A stretch of 64,000 nucleotides of DNA from Meghimatium bilineatum (GCA_034231615.1 CM067298.1:34726127-34790126); one strand, 5' to 3'; counted from the first letter of the stretch, positions 12,201 to 27,200 are shown. Notes: generated by a model from the sequence alone, not told the origin. Program-made: numbers and translations.

Positions 12201-15200
12201 TCTGTTCTTTGTATGTTGAGCAATCCAGGTTCCGGATCCACATGGACATTCGTCTATGTATGAATCCTTAATCGTTAAAACTGAAACAATAGTCTGCAGT
12301 GGCCTGTTATAAGGTAAAATAGTGTGGTCTGTTGATATCTTTGGAGGTGATGTATTGCATCATGTTTGTCTTCCACTTTGATGTGTATGTGTTCTGGATG
12401 ATTGTTTTTACTTCTCTGTAGGACAGTGGGTGTGTGTTGTTCCATTTCACTTCCTTTTTTTTGACAGAGCACCCGCTTTCTTATTTTCCATGATTCCACA
12501 GTATGATGGTATCCATTGAAGTGGAATAGCTGATGATTTTTGGATATGTCTTAGCTCATGTCTGATGCTGTGCAGAAGGCTTTTATTTCTGTTGTTCTGA
12601 ATTGATTCCAGATCTGCAATCTGTGAATATATTGTTTATCATCTTTGGTCTTGGCAGTCCTGGTTCCGTGAAGACTGTCAGTGCTTGATAGAGTGCAACT
12701 GCTTCTGCTCTAAAGTTGGAGGAGTATTTCCTGGTTGGAAAGCTTTTGACATTTTCTTCCGATCTTTGAGTCTTATAAGAATTTCACCTCTTCCATTCCT
12801 TGCTACTCCCTCTGCAATCCATGTGTCCATTCCTTGGAATTGTATTTTACTTCTATCATCTCTGGTGTCAATGCTTTTAGTTGAGGTGGAGTCTGGTATT
12901 CCTTATTAATTATTCCAGGAACCTGTGTTATTATGGGCAAGTTTTGGAGACTATTGTCCAAATCCAGCGGGAGTTTGAGAATGAATGCTGAAGAAGATGA
13001 CACTGTAGGTCAGAATGGTACTATCTGGTCTGGGCACCACTTGGATGACAAACGGCACAACACATCCCCTCCCTATGTTTTATGGAGCCTGAATGAAGAT
13101 CAAAGAATAGCAGTATTGTGACCTGCCATATGCATGTCATAGAAGACAACTAAGAAGGTTTGGTGGTGGAATTTTCTCTCATCATATAGGTCAAATTGAC
13201 CCAAAAACCATGCTGAAGTCAGATGTATCAGGCTGAAAGATGCAAATATCACAGCCAATTTGTGTACATGGCACAATGCATTCTATTATCTGCACTACAA
13301 ATCACTAAGCAGTAGAAGTTTAAGAGATGAATGCAAAAGAAGAAAAAAATAGAACAAATGACAAAGAGAAATTCGATTATACTATAGTGAATGCAGAAGA
13401 TTTAAATAATACTGCATGTACTGTCATTGAACAGTAACATATGGGCATTGAACTGCTTGTGTCATTTGTCCATTAATTTTTAGAGTTATTAGAATGAAAC
13501 ATTTTGTGGTCATTTAGCTAGACTGATGTATCCTTATTCTGTTCTTTGTGATATTTCAGGATAATCAATTATGTGATACAACATCTTGGCAATGATTTGG
13601 GAGGGCGAACTCCACTGTACGTACTAGTTATTTTAATGTTTAATAACATTTCTTAAGATAGTGAAATTTGAATAATCAAAACCGCCAAAGATCGATGTGT
13701 CGGGCCATTGACGCAAATAAAACGGCGACACAGCGCATTTCCATTTTCTGGACTACATCCTGCTGGAAATCTAGTTGGACCATTGTCCTGCTACAAGAGA
13801 GATCCTGTTGGAGTTTGAGAATGAACGCTGAAGAAGAAGAAGAAGAATAATCAGCGAAGTAAAAAATTATGTAATTATGTAGATACAGTAGAGATGTGGT
13901 TTATAGAAGAATGTTGAGAGCACCATAGACATATAAAAAGCATAATGAAGATATCTCGAAGAAGGTTAATTAAAAAAGGGAGCTGCTCACTTTCATGGAC
14001 AGAAGAATGTCCACAATCTTTGGACACTTGTCCACAATCTTTGGACACTTACCGTTAAATTCTGAATATAAACCCATCCGATTGTAGGCTGATAACCTAA
14101 CTATCCCTTCCCAAAAGTGGAGAAAGTCGAAAGTCCGACTATAGACCGACATCCCCAACTTAACAAAGCCGGCAATAATGAACTTCATCATCATAAGAAA
14201 GAACCGACATGCTAAATGGAAATTAACACAAACTTTTGCAACTCTAAGAAAATAGCATTCCTTTCATTTGCTTCACTCACGTAACTTGAATGAATCAAGG
14301 AATGAAACCCTGGTGGCTACTGTATTCCGGAACAATATATCCGAAAATAATGAATACCCCGTAGGCTGACTTCCCTATCCATGACTATAGACAGTTTATG
14401 AGGTGGCAAGACTTTGGGGAACAAAGATTTTCCTGAATGAATTGTCTGTGTTGGGTGTCTGGGCCTTATGACGCGGAACAGCGCTAGTGAATAGTAATTA
14501 CTATGTAACTATTATGTCACCAGCTGGCTTCTGACAGTGACATTTAAGTGGGAAACGTTTAAGTGGGAAACGATGAAAGGCAAGACAGCAAGATCACGTT
14601 TGTTTTTATAAGATACAGAAGAGTTTGAACTTTGTAACTGGTTATGTTTACAGTGTGGGGAGAATACGGTAATAAAATAAACATAACAGAGGATTGTGAA
14701 ATTGATCTCATCTTCCACTAAATGTACAGTGGTTGGGGGAGGGAATCAATTACGGCGCAATTTTACTACAAAATGCCTATGATGTGTTGTGATTTGGAAC
14801 TGCGGCCTCAGTGGGCTGGACTAATTAACAGAATATACGGCTGACTTAGCTAGCCAAGAATACTGCACAAGTAGTTAAGCTTCCAGTTCATACATTTTTA
14901 TTGTCATTGTGATTTTATTCCTGTAAGTGTAAGCGGGAAACGGGAAAGATGAATGGCCAGACAAAAACATGCCAGATCACGTTTGTTTTTAAAAGATACA
15001 GAAGAGTTTGAACTTTGTCTGACCTGTATGTTTACCTTATACGGTAATATAAACTGAGGCACAGCTCAGACAGTTTCACTATTGATTTCTCTCCCATTCT
15101 CCTCCCTCCAACACTGCCTAAGCGGCAAAGTTTTGGATGTCAAAAATGTGTTTGTGCAAGACCGTAGTATGTAGAGTAAGACCTCTGCACAGAAATTAAT

Positions 15201-18200
15201 TAGGACATCATTCTATGTTTCTGATTATTGTCTTGGTCAATATTTATATTCTTGGAGTCCCATGTTCAAAATTGGCAAGACCGACCAGCGACATTGCACG
15301 GAAATACTCAAAATCTGCCTTTGAGGTGTTGTTTTAAATTTTCTGTACACAGGTATTATAGCCTAGTAGACGGTCAGTAACTGTTGTAACATTTGCTTTA
15401 CCGCAACAAGAAAGTGTGTGACAGTGTTTAGATTACTGGTAGTTAGTGTTTCCCTACACAAACAAGACTAGGCCTAAGCTACCAATCAGCTTAGGCTATG
15501 GTATTTCATTTGTTTTTTCCACAGACCATTACCGTATTTTGGTCAATAAATAACATCAGATACTGGTATACTTTTCTGACCAATTTCGATGATCAATTGA
15601 AACCTTTATGATATAAATATATGTACTATAAACGGTAAATAAAACTGGCAATACCCATTGCTAAAAATAGCGTTTCCGGGAAATTATTCTAAAAAAATGG
15701 CGGCGTCTCTGAAATAACGATATAGACCTAGTAAGTGAGTTTTTATCAAGAAATATCGGAGATTTCGAAGGAAATATTGTATGATATATAGAAATTAATG
15801 TAATTAGAGGCCTAGCATTATGGTAAGTACGCTCTAGATTGCTGGTGAGCCCTAGTCATTTTATCCTGGCTTAATATATCGGGACATGTGACTGTAATTT
15901 TTTTTAAAGTGTTTTTCTCCATTTTTACTGTGATTTGGACGTAATTTTTTTTTAATTTGATCTTACTCTCGAAAATAAGCCTAGGAGTATGAAGCCATCT
16001 CTGTTTATTGTCCAAAAATTCTCGGGTTATACACGGAATTTAACGGTAATAAGAAGAGGAAAGATGGAACATGTCGTGACAATATGCAATTTGAAGTGCA
16101 AGAAGGGGTAGACCAAGAGAGGAGATGCTAGGCAGCTTAGTATTGTGACATGGGAGACATAAATGTTGGAAATGATTGACATCAATTAGTAATGAAGTTG
16201 TTGACAGACATGATAACCAATGTTACATGAAGGCTGTCAACAGACATGATAACCAAGGCTACACAGCATGGGCTATCAGATGAAGTAATATGAGTAGCTA
16301 AAGTATCTTGTCACTTGCTCTGTTTTTGAAGGTTTTGTGTTGTTATTTATATATTGTTTATAGATTGTCTGATTATCTGTAAGGACAATGCTGTCATTTC
16401 TTTATATGCTTGTACTTTAAAAAAAAGAAATTCACAGAATGGAATTCTTTGTGTCATGGTTTACAACTTTACTACTATATCTGTATCTTTAGCATGGTTC
16501 TGGGTCACTTTGACCATATATGGGATGGGGCAGCCAACACTACCCATTACTTTCTTAGTCATCTCTTACAACATGCATGGAAGGTAAACAGTTCTATTCT
16601 ATGCTCCCCGTTCAGACCTCGGCAATACACAGGCAAATAACAGTGTCATTAATATATAGTTCCAGCTTATTTTTTAGGTAATGTCTAAACAGATTGTTAT
16701 GTTATGTTCCTTCAGGGCCATAGGCGGCGCATAGGGCAGAAACCATAGCTTTCCATTTCTGTCTTTGTGTTGTTTAGGTTCACTGACATGCCTTCTCTAT
16801 TAATGGTTCTTCGTAGAGTTTCTCTAGGTCTCCCTCTTCTTCTTACTCCAGGTGGCACCCAATAAGTGACTGCTGGGGAATTCTTAGGCTGTTCATTCTG
16901 AGAACATGGCCGATGTAAGTCCAACGCCTTTGTCTAATGAAGGAAGATATATAGGTTTGTTTGCTTTCCTCTCTTATAGTAGTGTTAGATTTAAAGTCAC
17001 TCCACTTAACATTCAGAATGGTACGCAGGCAATTGTTTTCAAAGGAGTCTAGTCTCTTATCTGTGGCTTTCCAACTTTCGCATCCATATGATAGAATAGG
17101 GATGATGTTGGAGTTAAACAACCTGAGTTTTGTGGTGTTTCTTAGTGTGTTTGACATCCAGATGTTACGTAGTTTATTGAAAGCACCCGCTGAAAGGGCA
17201 ATACGGTGTAAAATTTCTTTTGATGAGTCTCCATCCAATGCTAGATCCGTGCCTAAATATATAAAATTTTGACTTTTAATAATGGAACATTTTGAATTTC
17301 TATGTTGTCATTGGATCTCGTAAAATCTAGTATATGAGTTTTTGGTGTGTTGATTTTCAACCCTATCTGATTTGAGTAGTGTTGGAGATTGTCAAGCTTA
17401 GATTGAGCATCTGTGTGGTTTGCGCTCAAAAGGGCCAGGTCATCTGTGTAGTCAAGATCTTCGAGAACGGTATTATTAATTCATTTTATTCCTGTCAGCT
17501 CATTTTCAGTGCTCTTTCTCATGACCCAATCAATAGCGACGCAGAAAAGTAATGGGGACATGATGCATCCCTGTTTAACGCCCGTAACAAATTGGAACCA
17601 TTCTGACTTCTCAGTGTTTGTTTGAACACAGCAATGTGAGTTGGTGTAAAATGCCTTTATAACATTGATTATTTTAGTCGGAAAACCGTATTGTTGTAGA
17701 ATATTCCATAATGTAGGCAGATTGTGGAACAAACAGATTGTGGAAACAAAATAATCTTGTTCTTATTGATAAGCTATAAGAAAGAGTGTTTCTGAAATTG
17801 CTATTGTTCAAGTCAATTGGAGAAATATTTACGGTTTAAATTATTTAATAAATATTTTCATGAACAGAATATTACGTGGCAATCCAGGAGACTATGCCTG
17901 GGGTCCAAATGGTCTTGATGCTATTATATCACAGGTGAGAATATGTAATATCTATTTTTATGATTTGGTTTGTAGTACAGTTCTTATAAATTATACTTTG
18001 AATAATGGGAGACTTTGGTAAAACTGTGTACCATATGATACATTTACAGAAACAATATAATTAAAAAAATTATTGAAAAAGTAGAGAACACCAACATAAA
18101 AGTAGACTTGGAATTGTGTAGTATACTGTAAACTAACAACAAAAGAGTTGCAATAAAATAGACAAAAATGTAATGAATGAAAGACTAGTAAAACTATCCC

Positions 18201-21200
18201 ATATGGTAAATATATAGGAATTTTTTTTAATTTAAAAAGGGTTAAATAACAGTTTCATGATCAAGTGACGTCTCTGCAACAAAGGTTGCTGCAACAGACC
18301 TCCAACATACCATCTCTTGTTTTGCTGGTGCACTCTGCTAGATGTAACCTGCCCATCTTGTGATGTTTCTCTCCCACTTGTATCTCTACCTACCTCTTGC
18401 TCGCCTACCTTCGGCTTAACCCTCAAGTAAGGTCTTCAACAAGGTGTCATGTCTTTTAATGTGTCCAAAATATTTTATTTGCTTGATCTTTATTTCCTTT
18501 AATAATTCTTTCTTCATATTACGTGTTTTTAAATTTTTACATAAAGCAAATAGAATATGGGAAACATAAAATAACTATAAAGACATTTTAATAGAAACAT
18601 TTGAATATAATAAACGTTTACAGTTTCTCTTGGATATCTGAGTTGAGCCTTTAATTTTACTACATCCAATTAGAGCACACAATTTTTGTTCATAAAAAAT
18701 TCAATAATAATTGAATATAATATCCTATATTAAGATTTGCTTTAATTATTATTAAAAGAATAGATGAGTACTGTATTTTAAAGAACTCCTACATCATCTG
18801 AGTCAATAACATCACCTGAGATAATTCCCAGCATACATTGTTAAATTGTTTCTTCTTAGAATGTGTAGGTAAATTTTGAATTATTAGTTTTCTTAATCTG
18901 TAAGAATTTTGAATCATGAAATTGTGAGCTTTCATTTTATCTATTGTGTGCTCTATTTTGCCACAGCTATTAAATCACTTAGAAGGAAGTGGTGCTCCTC
19001 CAGCACAAAAGGACAAGATTGACAACTTGCCAAGGGTCATTATTGAGCAAAGCCATATTGGTAATTTTGCACAGTTGTTTTCATTTGATTTATAATTGTA
19101 TACAAATAAATTATAATTTATTTGCAAGGTGAAAAACAGGATGTTTACAGTCCCCAAAATTTTTCTCATGTTTATAAATTAGGGCATAGGACAAATAACT
19201 AAAAGAAGGAAGGAAAACATGAATACCTTGGACATTTGATAAACAACTGAAGAATTTGGATTTTGCAGGTGACCCATGTCTACTATCAAAGAAACAACAG
19301 GAAATGCAGAAATAAACATACTAATAGAAGTAGCAAAAACTGGACTTCAAATTAAGGGAAGTAACACAAAGGAAATGAGAATTAATAACATACACAAAAT
19401 CGGAAAGGAATATATGGTCAGACATTTGAAGAGGTAGTCAATTTTACTTATTTGGGTAGCAACATTTGCAAAGAGAGAAGACAGATTAGAATGTTAGCAA
19501 CCTAATTATTAAGGCTAGATAAAGCTTTTAGTACTCTCTTTCCAGTATGGAATTTCATCAGCATTATTCAATAGAAACAAGGCTATGTTGTTTAATATTA
19601 TTGTACTGCTTTATGGCACCTAAACATGGCTTGTAACCCAGAAAATCCCACTAAAGTTGCAGATATGTATAAACAGGTGTCTCCAATGTCTTCTTCGCAT
19701 TAGGTGGCCTGTGGTGATATAAAATTGATTAATATGGAAGAGAACCCACCAGTGTCCAGGGTAGGTAGAGATAAAAAGGGATATATATATATATGAATGA
19801 CATGCCCTTAAAAGGAAGCCTACATCATAACCAAACAGGTGCTTGACTGAAACCTACAAGAAAATAGGAAAGTTGAACAACAGAGGATAAAGTTGTGCTG
19901 CAGTGGATCCCTGCACACTGTGGAATAGCAGGAAATGAAGGAGCTGACAGACTGGCAAAAGCAGGTGCAAAAAAGTAACAATTCCAGCACAGAATATCAC
20001 TGACTGAAGCAAAAACCCTCATCAAAGGAAAATACAAACATACATGGAGTCAGAGAACAGGCAGTAACTTTCCACAGGACCCTATTCTAAAGCTAAACAG
20101 GTCACAACAAACCACAATTTTTAGACTTTGCACAGGACACTGCAGACTACAAGCACATCTCCACAAAATTAAGCTGCCCAAACTGACCAATGCCCATGTC
20201 AAAAGGGTCCCCAGACTCCAGAACATATTCTGCAGACATGCCCACTCTTTGATGATGTGAGAACCAAAATATGGCCCCAAGAGACAGATCTGAAGGTGAA
20301 GCTGTGAGGCAACCGTGAGGACCTCCTGCTGACGACTGAATTCATGGAGGTGGCCCACCTTCCTGTATAGACTTATGAGCATAGGAAACTGATCGCAGAA
20401 GAAGAAGAACAACAGAGGAATATCTGGAGAAGAATAGTGTTGGAAGAGACCAAATAAATTAGAACATCATGTATACAGTTGAAGAGGAACAACTTTTTTT
20501 GTGCAACAATTTTTATAATTGAGCTGAAGTCTTGTGAAGTAAAAAAAAATATTTACTGATAACTTATTACCAAAATATTTTTGTTTAAATTCAGATAGCA
20601 AGTCACCTGGTTTGTTGCCAGGGTCTGAAAGGGGAGCAAAGAATATCTATCTTATCCTATTGAGGGTCAAAGTGATTCTGAAGTCATGATATGACATGCA
20701 GAAAAGCACAGATATCATAACTAAGTTAGGGCCAGTGTGTTGCATGGGCCCGAAAGGAGAGCAAAGAATAGCAACACTGTTTACCTTCCATGCATGTCGT
20801 AAGAGGCGACTATGGAGGTTATGGGATGAAGTTGGCTGCCCCATACCATATAGGGTCAGTGACCCAAAGCCATGCTGAAGTCGGATGTGTCAGGCCGAAA
20901 GGCGCAGATTTCACAGCAATGCTGTAAACCATGACACAACGCATTCCGTTCTCCGGACTACATCCTGCTAATCTGCAGGAGTTTGAGAACGAACGCAGAA
21001 AAAGAAGAAGATAACTAAGTTGTAAACCATTGCACAATGCATTTCGTTCTCTGGACAACATTTTTCTAATATCCAGGAGTTTAAGAACTAATGCAGAAGA
21101 AGAAGATAGATAGCCGTAGAAAATTCAATGTTGGAAAAACTTGATTCATCATATGTGCATGTCAAACAAAAGTGTATTCTGCACATACTAGTTACTTCAA

Positions 21201-24200
21201 ATGTTAGATCTAGTACAAATGAGAATGTATTTTTTCCCTCTTTGTTAATAAAAAATTAGATATCCCAACTGTAAATATAAATAACTTTAGTGGGAGTAAA
21301 TTTTCAGCTTTTAGTATTTTAAGTGGATATGAAAAGATGCCTATTGTTGTCATGTTAATCCTAATGATAGAACATTAATCAATAAGTTACTTTTGTGTTA
21401 TTGGTTAGTTGATTAACTTTGACCTTAATGCATGTTCATGCGGTTCATTTAGGAAACAGGAAAAATCAAGGTCTTAACAAAGTTTATTTTACCAATAATT
21501 AAGGAGTGAACACTGACTTAAAGTTGTACATTCGTTTACATCTCAGAAAAATATTTTTGTGTGCTACTGTTAACTGGCACAGCTCTTGATTTACAATGGG
21601 ATAATCTCGGTAGGCTGTGTCATCAAATATTGTCTTTATCCAGAGTGTTTATCCTGGGGACTTGAGGTATTTGGGTCTAGGTGAGGCACTCAGAAAGCCC
21701 TTGTCATTCATGCGGCCTACAATTTTTTCTAGTTGTCTCAACTATCTTGCCGTTGGTGTCGAATAGGCAAGGGCGAGAGTAATACAATTTGACAAATAAT
21801 GCAATTTTTCCTCACTTTAATCCAAATACAGTGCAAGCTCTGACACCTCATCAAGTCATACACAACACAGCAAAAATGAAAACGAAGTTAAGGTTTCTCA
21901 GCTTTGGCACATGGAATGTGTGTACATCATCATCCCAAAACAGTTGATCATACTGAATGTGAGCTCAAGGAAAATGACTGGCTGGTGCACAGATGAAACA
22001 TTTCAAGGACTTTCTCAGTGTCTCTAAAAAGCTTCAACATTGATGCCACATCCTGAGAGTCTGGAATCATCCTGTGTAGCTCAGAAACACCAGTAAAGGT
22101 GTTTGCATCACAGAGAAGCATCAAATCTAAGAGATACAAAGAAAATATGCTGCCAGAAAAGACAGAACAACAAACTCACAGACGTCCAATTCTGATTATA
22201 TCTGTCCCAAATGTAGGGGATTCTACGTCAGGGTTGAACTTTTCAGTATGCTCCGCAAACAGCAGAGAGTTGCAATAACACAAGTCTGAAACTGTTGTAA
22301 TCATTGCCTGCAATGGGCGTCTATTATTATTATTACTTGAGACTTAACTGACATGGCGAAAGAAACAAATGACCCATGGCCCAAATGTAAGCAAGTATAT
22401 TATCACAATTATAAAGCAGATGGAATATTAGATTTGCCGTATATTATTGGAGTCCAAAAAGGGAGCAACAAATAGTAAAACTGCTAATTTGTATGTATGT
22501 TATAAGAAACAACTAAGGAGGTTGGGCATACAGATGACCCTGTGATCTCTGCTGTGATAAAGCTTGCTCGGACTGGCAGGCCTGGAATGTTGAGAGAAAC
22601 TCAACCCTTTTATATGCAGCATGCTTCAAGATTGTAAGAAGTTCTTATAAAGTACCGTTTAGAGTAGGAAACTATCCAGCTGATGAGATTGAATAAAATA
22701 GTCATCTGAAGTGGCGCATGGCCAAGAGGTTAGAACGTTGGTGTTACACCCGTAAGTTCCAGAGTTCGTTCTGACTGGGTTTTTTCTGAGGGTAAATTAA
22801 AAACTCACCCTGTACATGACATGGCGACAGCAAGAGCACGTGGCCATTATCAAACAGCAACAAATCCGTCCCTGCAACTTCCTATTGAGAATCATGCAGT
22901 GTTTGGAGTCATCTGAGATGTGCAAAAGTTCTGTAAAATCTTCCCATAAAAAATAATTCCAAAGAAACCAGCCTGAAGATGAAAGTAAAATTTCATTGCC
23001 TGACATAGAGAACAAGAGTGACAAACTCAGGGTACTGTCAGCATCTTGGTGTTAAGACCATATTTTGTGATGACAAACAGTATGTTAGGGATTATGTGGT
23101 CATAATGACATCTATGGCCTTTACATTCCCAGATTTGATCTGATACCTTTGTTCTGAGGTTGGAGCCACTAAGACAGAATGAACAACTTTCTATCAGAAC
23201 TGGTAATCAAATCTAGACCTCCTGGCTAGGGAGCCAGTCCACTAACCACTGAGCTACCAGAACTTCTAGACGAGGAGATGATTCCTGATTGAGAAATGCT
23301 CTCAGAAAGAAATGTTTAGTGTTTATGATTTCCTTGCGTATATAACAAGCAGTCAGAAAATACAACTCACTTTTCAATATTTTGATGATAGTTCCTAATT
23401 AGGAATGCAACTCCAAAGGAATAAAGGAGTGTACTATGCTGAAAGAAAGCATCAGACACAAGCAATCCATGTCCCAAGTAGCTGAGGAGAGATTCATTTG
23501 TAAACGATTACTCTACAAGAGGATACGGTTAATCAAGTGTGTAGTAAGCTCACCATACAAAATGCTTATTGAAATAAGTTATGTTGGATCAATAGCTGCA
23601 ACAAAAGCTTAACTCCGCTGTAAATCATAACACAGTGTTTATGCTCATAATGTGTTTAAATCACAAGATAAATCAGGATGACTTGTTTTTGTTGTTCAAC
23701 CATCACAAGTGTTACGTTCACTTTATGAAATTCAGTTAGAGTTATATCCTTGATTATGAGTTCATTGATGGCTAATAAGCCCTTTTTTGGCTGCCGTGGT
23801 CCTAGGAAAATCTTGGCATGGTATGATCACTTTAGAGTGTGTTTGATCTGCCTGTATCTTTCTAGCTAATCTCTGCTGTTAAACTGCTGCACTCCATTGC
23901 ACAAGGTACTACACCTTTTTTGATTGTAGAGTGCCTGTTTCATGCATCATAATTTATATCAAATGATTTAAGTGGTCTTTAGCATGTCTCATAGCACTTC
24001 TTCTGGCTGCTTTGAGAACGTATGTCCTGCATCTTACCATAGAGGAATATATTTGGTAGATGATCTGGCGCATGTATCACGTGACCTGGCCTATGAAGCT
24101 GTGACTGCATCAGAAGAGTGTCAATGATAGGGATATCGTTACTAAATCAGAGTGAACAATGAAGAGGAACTTTGATTACAATTCAGTTACATTTATAAAG

Positions 24201-27200
24201 TTGCATATGCAGTTGCATTGACATATAATAATTTTCTTTTATGCCAAATAGATAACACACTGCAGTGTTCTATATGTATGGATGATTTTGAATTAGCCAC
24301 AGAAGTCAGAAAACTACCCTGTGATCACTTCTATCATTCAGAATGCATTGTCAAGTGGTTAGAAATGGTGAGAATGTACATTTTCAAGATAAATGTCTAT
24401 GTGTGTGGACAATTGTTACTGTTTATGAGTAAGTTTACTATTAAACGTATCTAGAATATATATGAGGTGGGATTAGCCATAAACTTCTAGATACATGGAC
24501 AAGGTACAGAAAGTGGCAGATATTACTAAAAATAGCTGGGATTTCTGATATTTAACTAATTCTCACAGAAAACAAGCACTAGAAAATGAGTACCAGCAGA
24601 GTTGAATGTAAACACAGCAAAGAAGCACCCTGGTTCTCTCACCTCTCAAAGGAAACTGAGACTTAGTACTGTGAGGAAGAATAAACCTCATGCCATTGAC
24701 CTGATATGGAATAACTACCTTTATCTTTTTCTTTTAATGCAGTGGTAGGAAACCTTTTTAGTGCCATTTGTAAATTAACCTTTAGCAAGCCAGACTAAAA
24801 TAACGCAATTTTCCCCCTGCCACCAGATTCTGTGGCAAATGCAATAACAGGAAAGGCAAATGCAGTAACATACCGTCACCACTACTTCTTCAACCCAAGA
24901 TCGAGATGGAAGTTAAAAGACAAATGATCTACAGTATATTCCTACCAACACTGTGTTACCAGTGCCAAACCTGGTATCTCTCATCTTCACATTACAGAAA
25001 GATAGTGACATGTGAGATGAAATGCTTGAGGAAAGCTGTCACGGTCACCATACTCGATAAATTACGAAATGAAGATATCAGGGAAAGAGAATGCTTCACG
25101 ACAAGTTGCCGTGCATGCATATAACCAAATGAGATCAGGGTACAAAGCCAGAGGAAGACCACGGAAAAGATGGATAGAAAACGTCAGGGACATCTTGAAC
25201 AGACACGGTCATAGGTCATAGCACAGCCGAGGCCACACATCTGGCTTTAGAACGCAAGATCAAGCTATAATCACCCCCTACACTTAACGACAAGAGTCAA
25301 TAACAAACCACCTGGGGAAAGATAGAGAATAGACCAGATTCTGTTTTGTGTTATTGTTTGTGGCTGTTTTGAAAATGTGATAACTTTTTTTAAAGAGATA
25401 TTTAAATAATCTTTGTGCATATAAATAAAGAATTGAATACTGCATTGTTGGCGTAAGTTTTTGTGTATGTGTGTGAGATCAGATGTGTGAGAAAGTAGTA
25501 AAGACATTTTTATCACAAAAAAACCGAACAAATTATAACAAACAAAATGAAAAAAAATTATTAAGAAATTACTTAATTATTTTGTGGAATTTTCTGAAGT
25601 GGGAACACTGTAAAACTCACCTAATTCTACAGTATTTATGTTGTTCCATTGTCAAATGATCATATCCACACAAGCATAGATATATGATCAGAACTCCAAC
25701 AGGGAAATTCTGCAATAATTACCATGCGGAAATCCAGGCAATTAGTGTGGCAACTAAAAAACAGTTCACAAAAAAGGAAAAGAAGTCAAATGGAATAGCA
25801 ACCAAAATATTTGAAATTTGGCTTCTTTTATTGATTAAAGGGTGCCTAGCACGGCGCTTGTACACTCGACAGCCGCTCAGAAACTTGTAGAACGCACTAA
25901 ACCGAAGCGTGCTTAAGGTTAATAACATTATTTGCAGACCATACAAAATTATTAATTTAAAATTTAGCCTGCAGTATTTGCTCAACCGAACAACTGAAAT
26001 CAGTAGTGAAAGGCATTGTGTCACACTGCTCTGCCCTCTAGCGTGTGTTACCGTTTCCAGATTCTGTGTGTACTTGTAAGATCACGGTATTTTAGGAACA
26101 TTGACATTGGTCACCCCTCCAATGTTTCTGATTTTTAAGCTGGCCAAGTTGGAATGCACAGTGATGTTGGATGTAATGGCATAGAGGTTCTGAGATAATT
26201 TCCTGTTTCTGCAAGCAATTTTCATTCCATCTACGGAATCTACAGCATCCACGGACACGAGCTAAAAGTGTTAGCTAGGAATACGACAAGAGCAGCTGTA
26301 TTTGTTTCCAGGGTGCACCATGAGGATGTACTTTTAGGATCTTGGTTAACTGCTAACCCTGGGTCTGCATGAGAGCAATTTGAGACCATTTGCACTCCAT
26401 GCTTCCATTATTTATATGTTAAATTACACCAATACTACAGATTTGCTGTGGAAAGATCTTGCAAAATGGCATTACCTATATATATCAATCAAGTGATATA
26501 TTCTTTCCAGGACGTTGTCTTCATCATGGATACTCTGAACCATGTAAGCAGGCCTGTTTTGACCGGAGACATGTTCATACATTCTTTGATGTCACTGGTC
26601 CACCATCTTCTTTTGCCGTTCTCTTCTTCTCTCACCTGCACTCTGCCCTCCAGAATCAGCCTTTCGATATCATCATGTCACTTTTAGTGTCCAAAATACT
26701 GTAGCTTCCTTTTTATGACAGTTTTTAGAAGCAACACTTCATTTAGTTTCAGTAATTTCAAAAAAATTTCAATGTTCTTTTTTTCTCCATGCATGATATT
26801 TGTAGGATCTTTCTGCAGCACTTCATTTCAAATGAATTTATTCTTCTGGATATTGTCTTGTTTAAAGTCCAAGTCTCTCATCCATATGTTGCAACTGGGA
26901 AAACATGATCTTAAAAGGTTTATTTTAGTGTCATTATTACTACTTTGCCACAGCTTTCTCATTTGTGTTAATTTGAGTGTTGCAATTGCAAGTCTTCTCC
27001 TAATCTTGACTGAACAATCTCCAGAACTGTTTATATTTTGCTCCCAGATATTCGAATTTGTTTACACATTCTAGTTCAATATATTGTTAATACCTACATA
27101 TTGTGAATATTTGTTTATTTTACATTTGAATTGGATATGTTACTAGGTCTGAAAGTAGAGCAAAGAATTGTGATATTGTTACTTGCCTTGCATGAACTAA

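Noticed and set aside
15697-15717. ATGGCGGCG as a translation start of a host gene
   Set aside because: The frame stops after six codons; only a regulatory reading is kept.
17868-17934. Treating the NPGDYAWG exon as part of the adjacent LINE
   Set aside because: It has proper splice sites, matches RNF115/126 and its phase fits the other exons; the LINE ends before it on the other strand.
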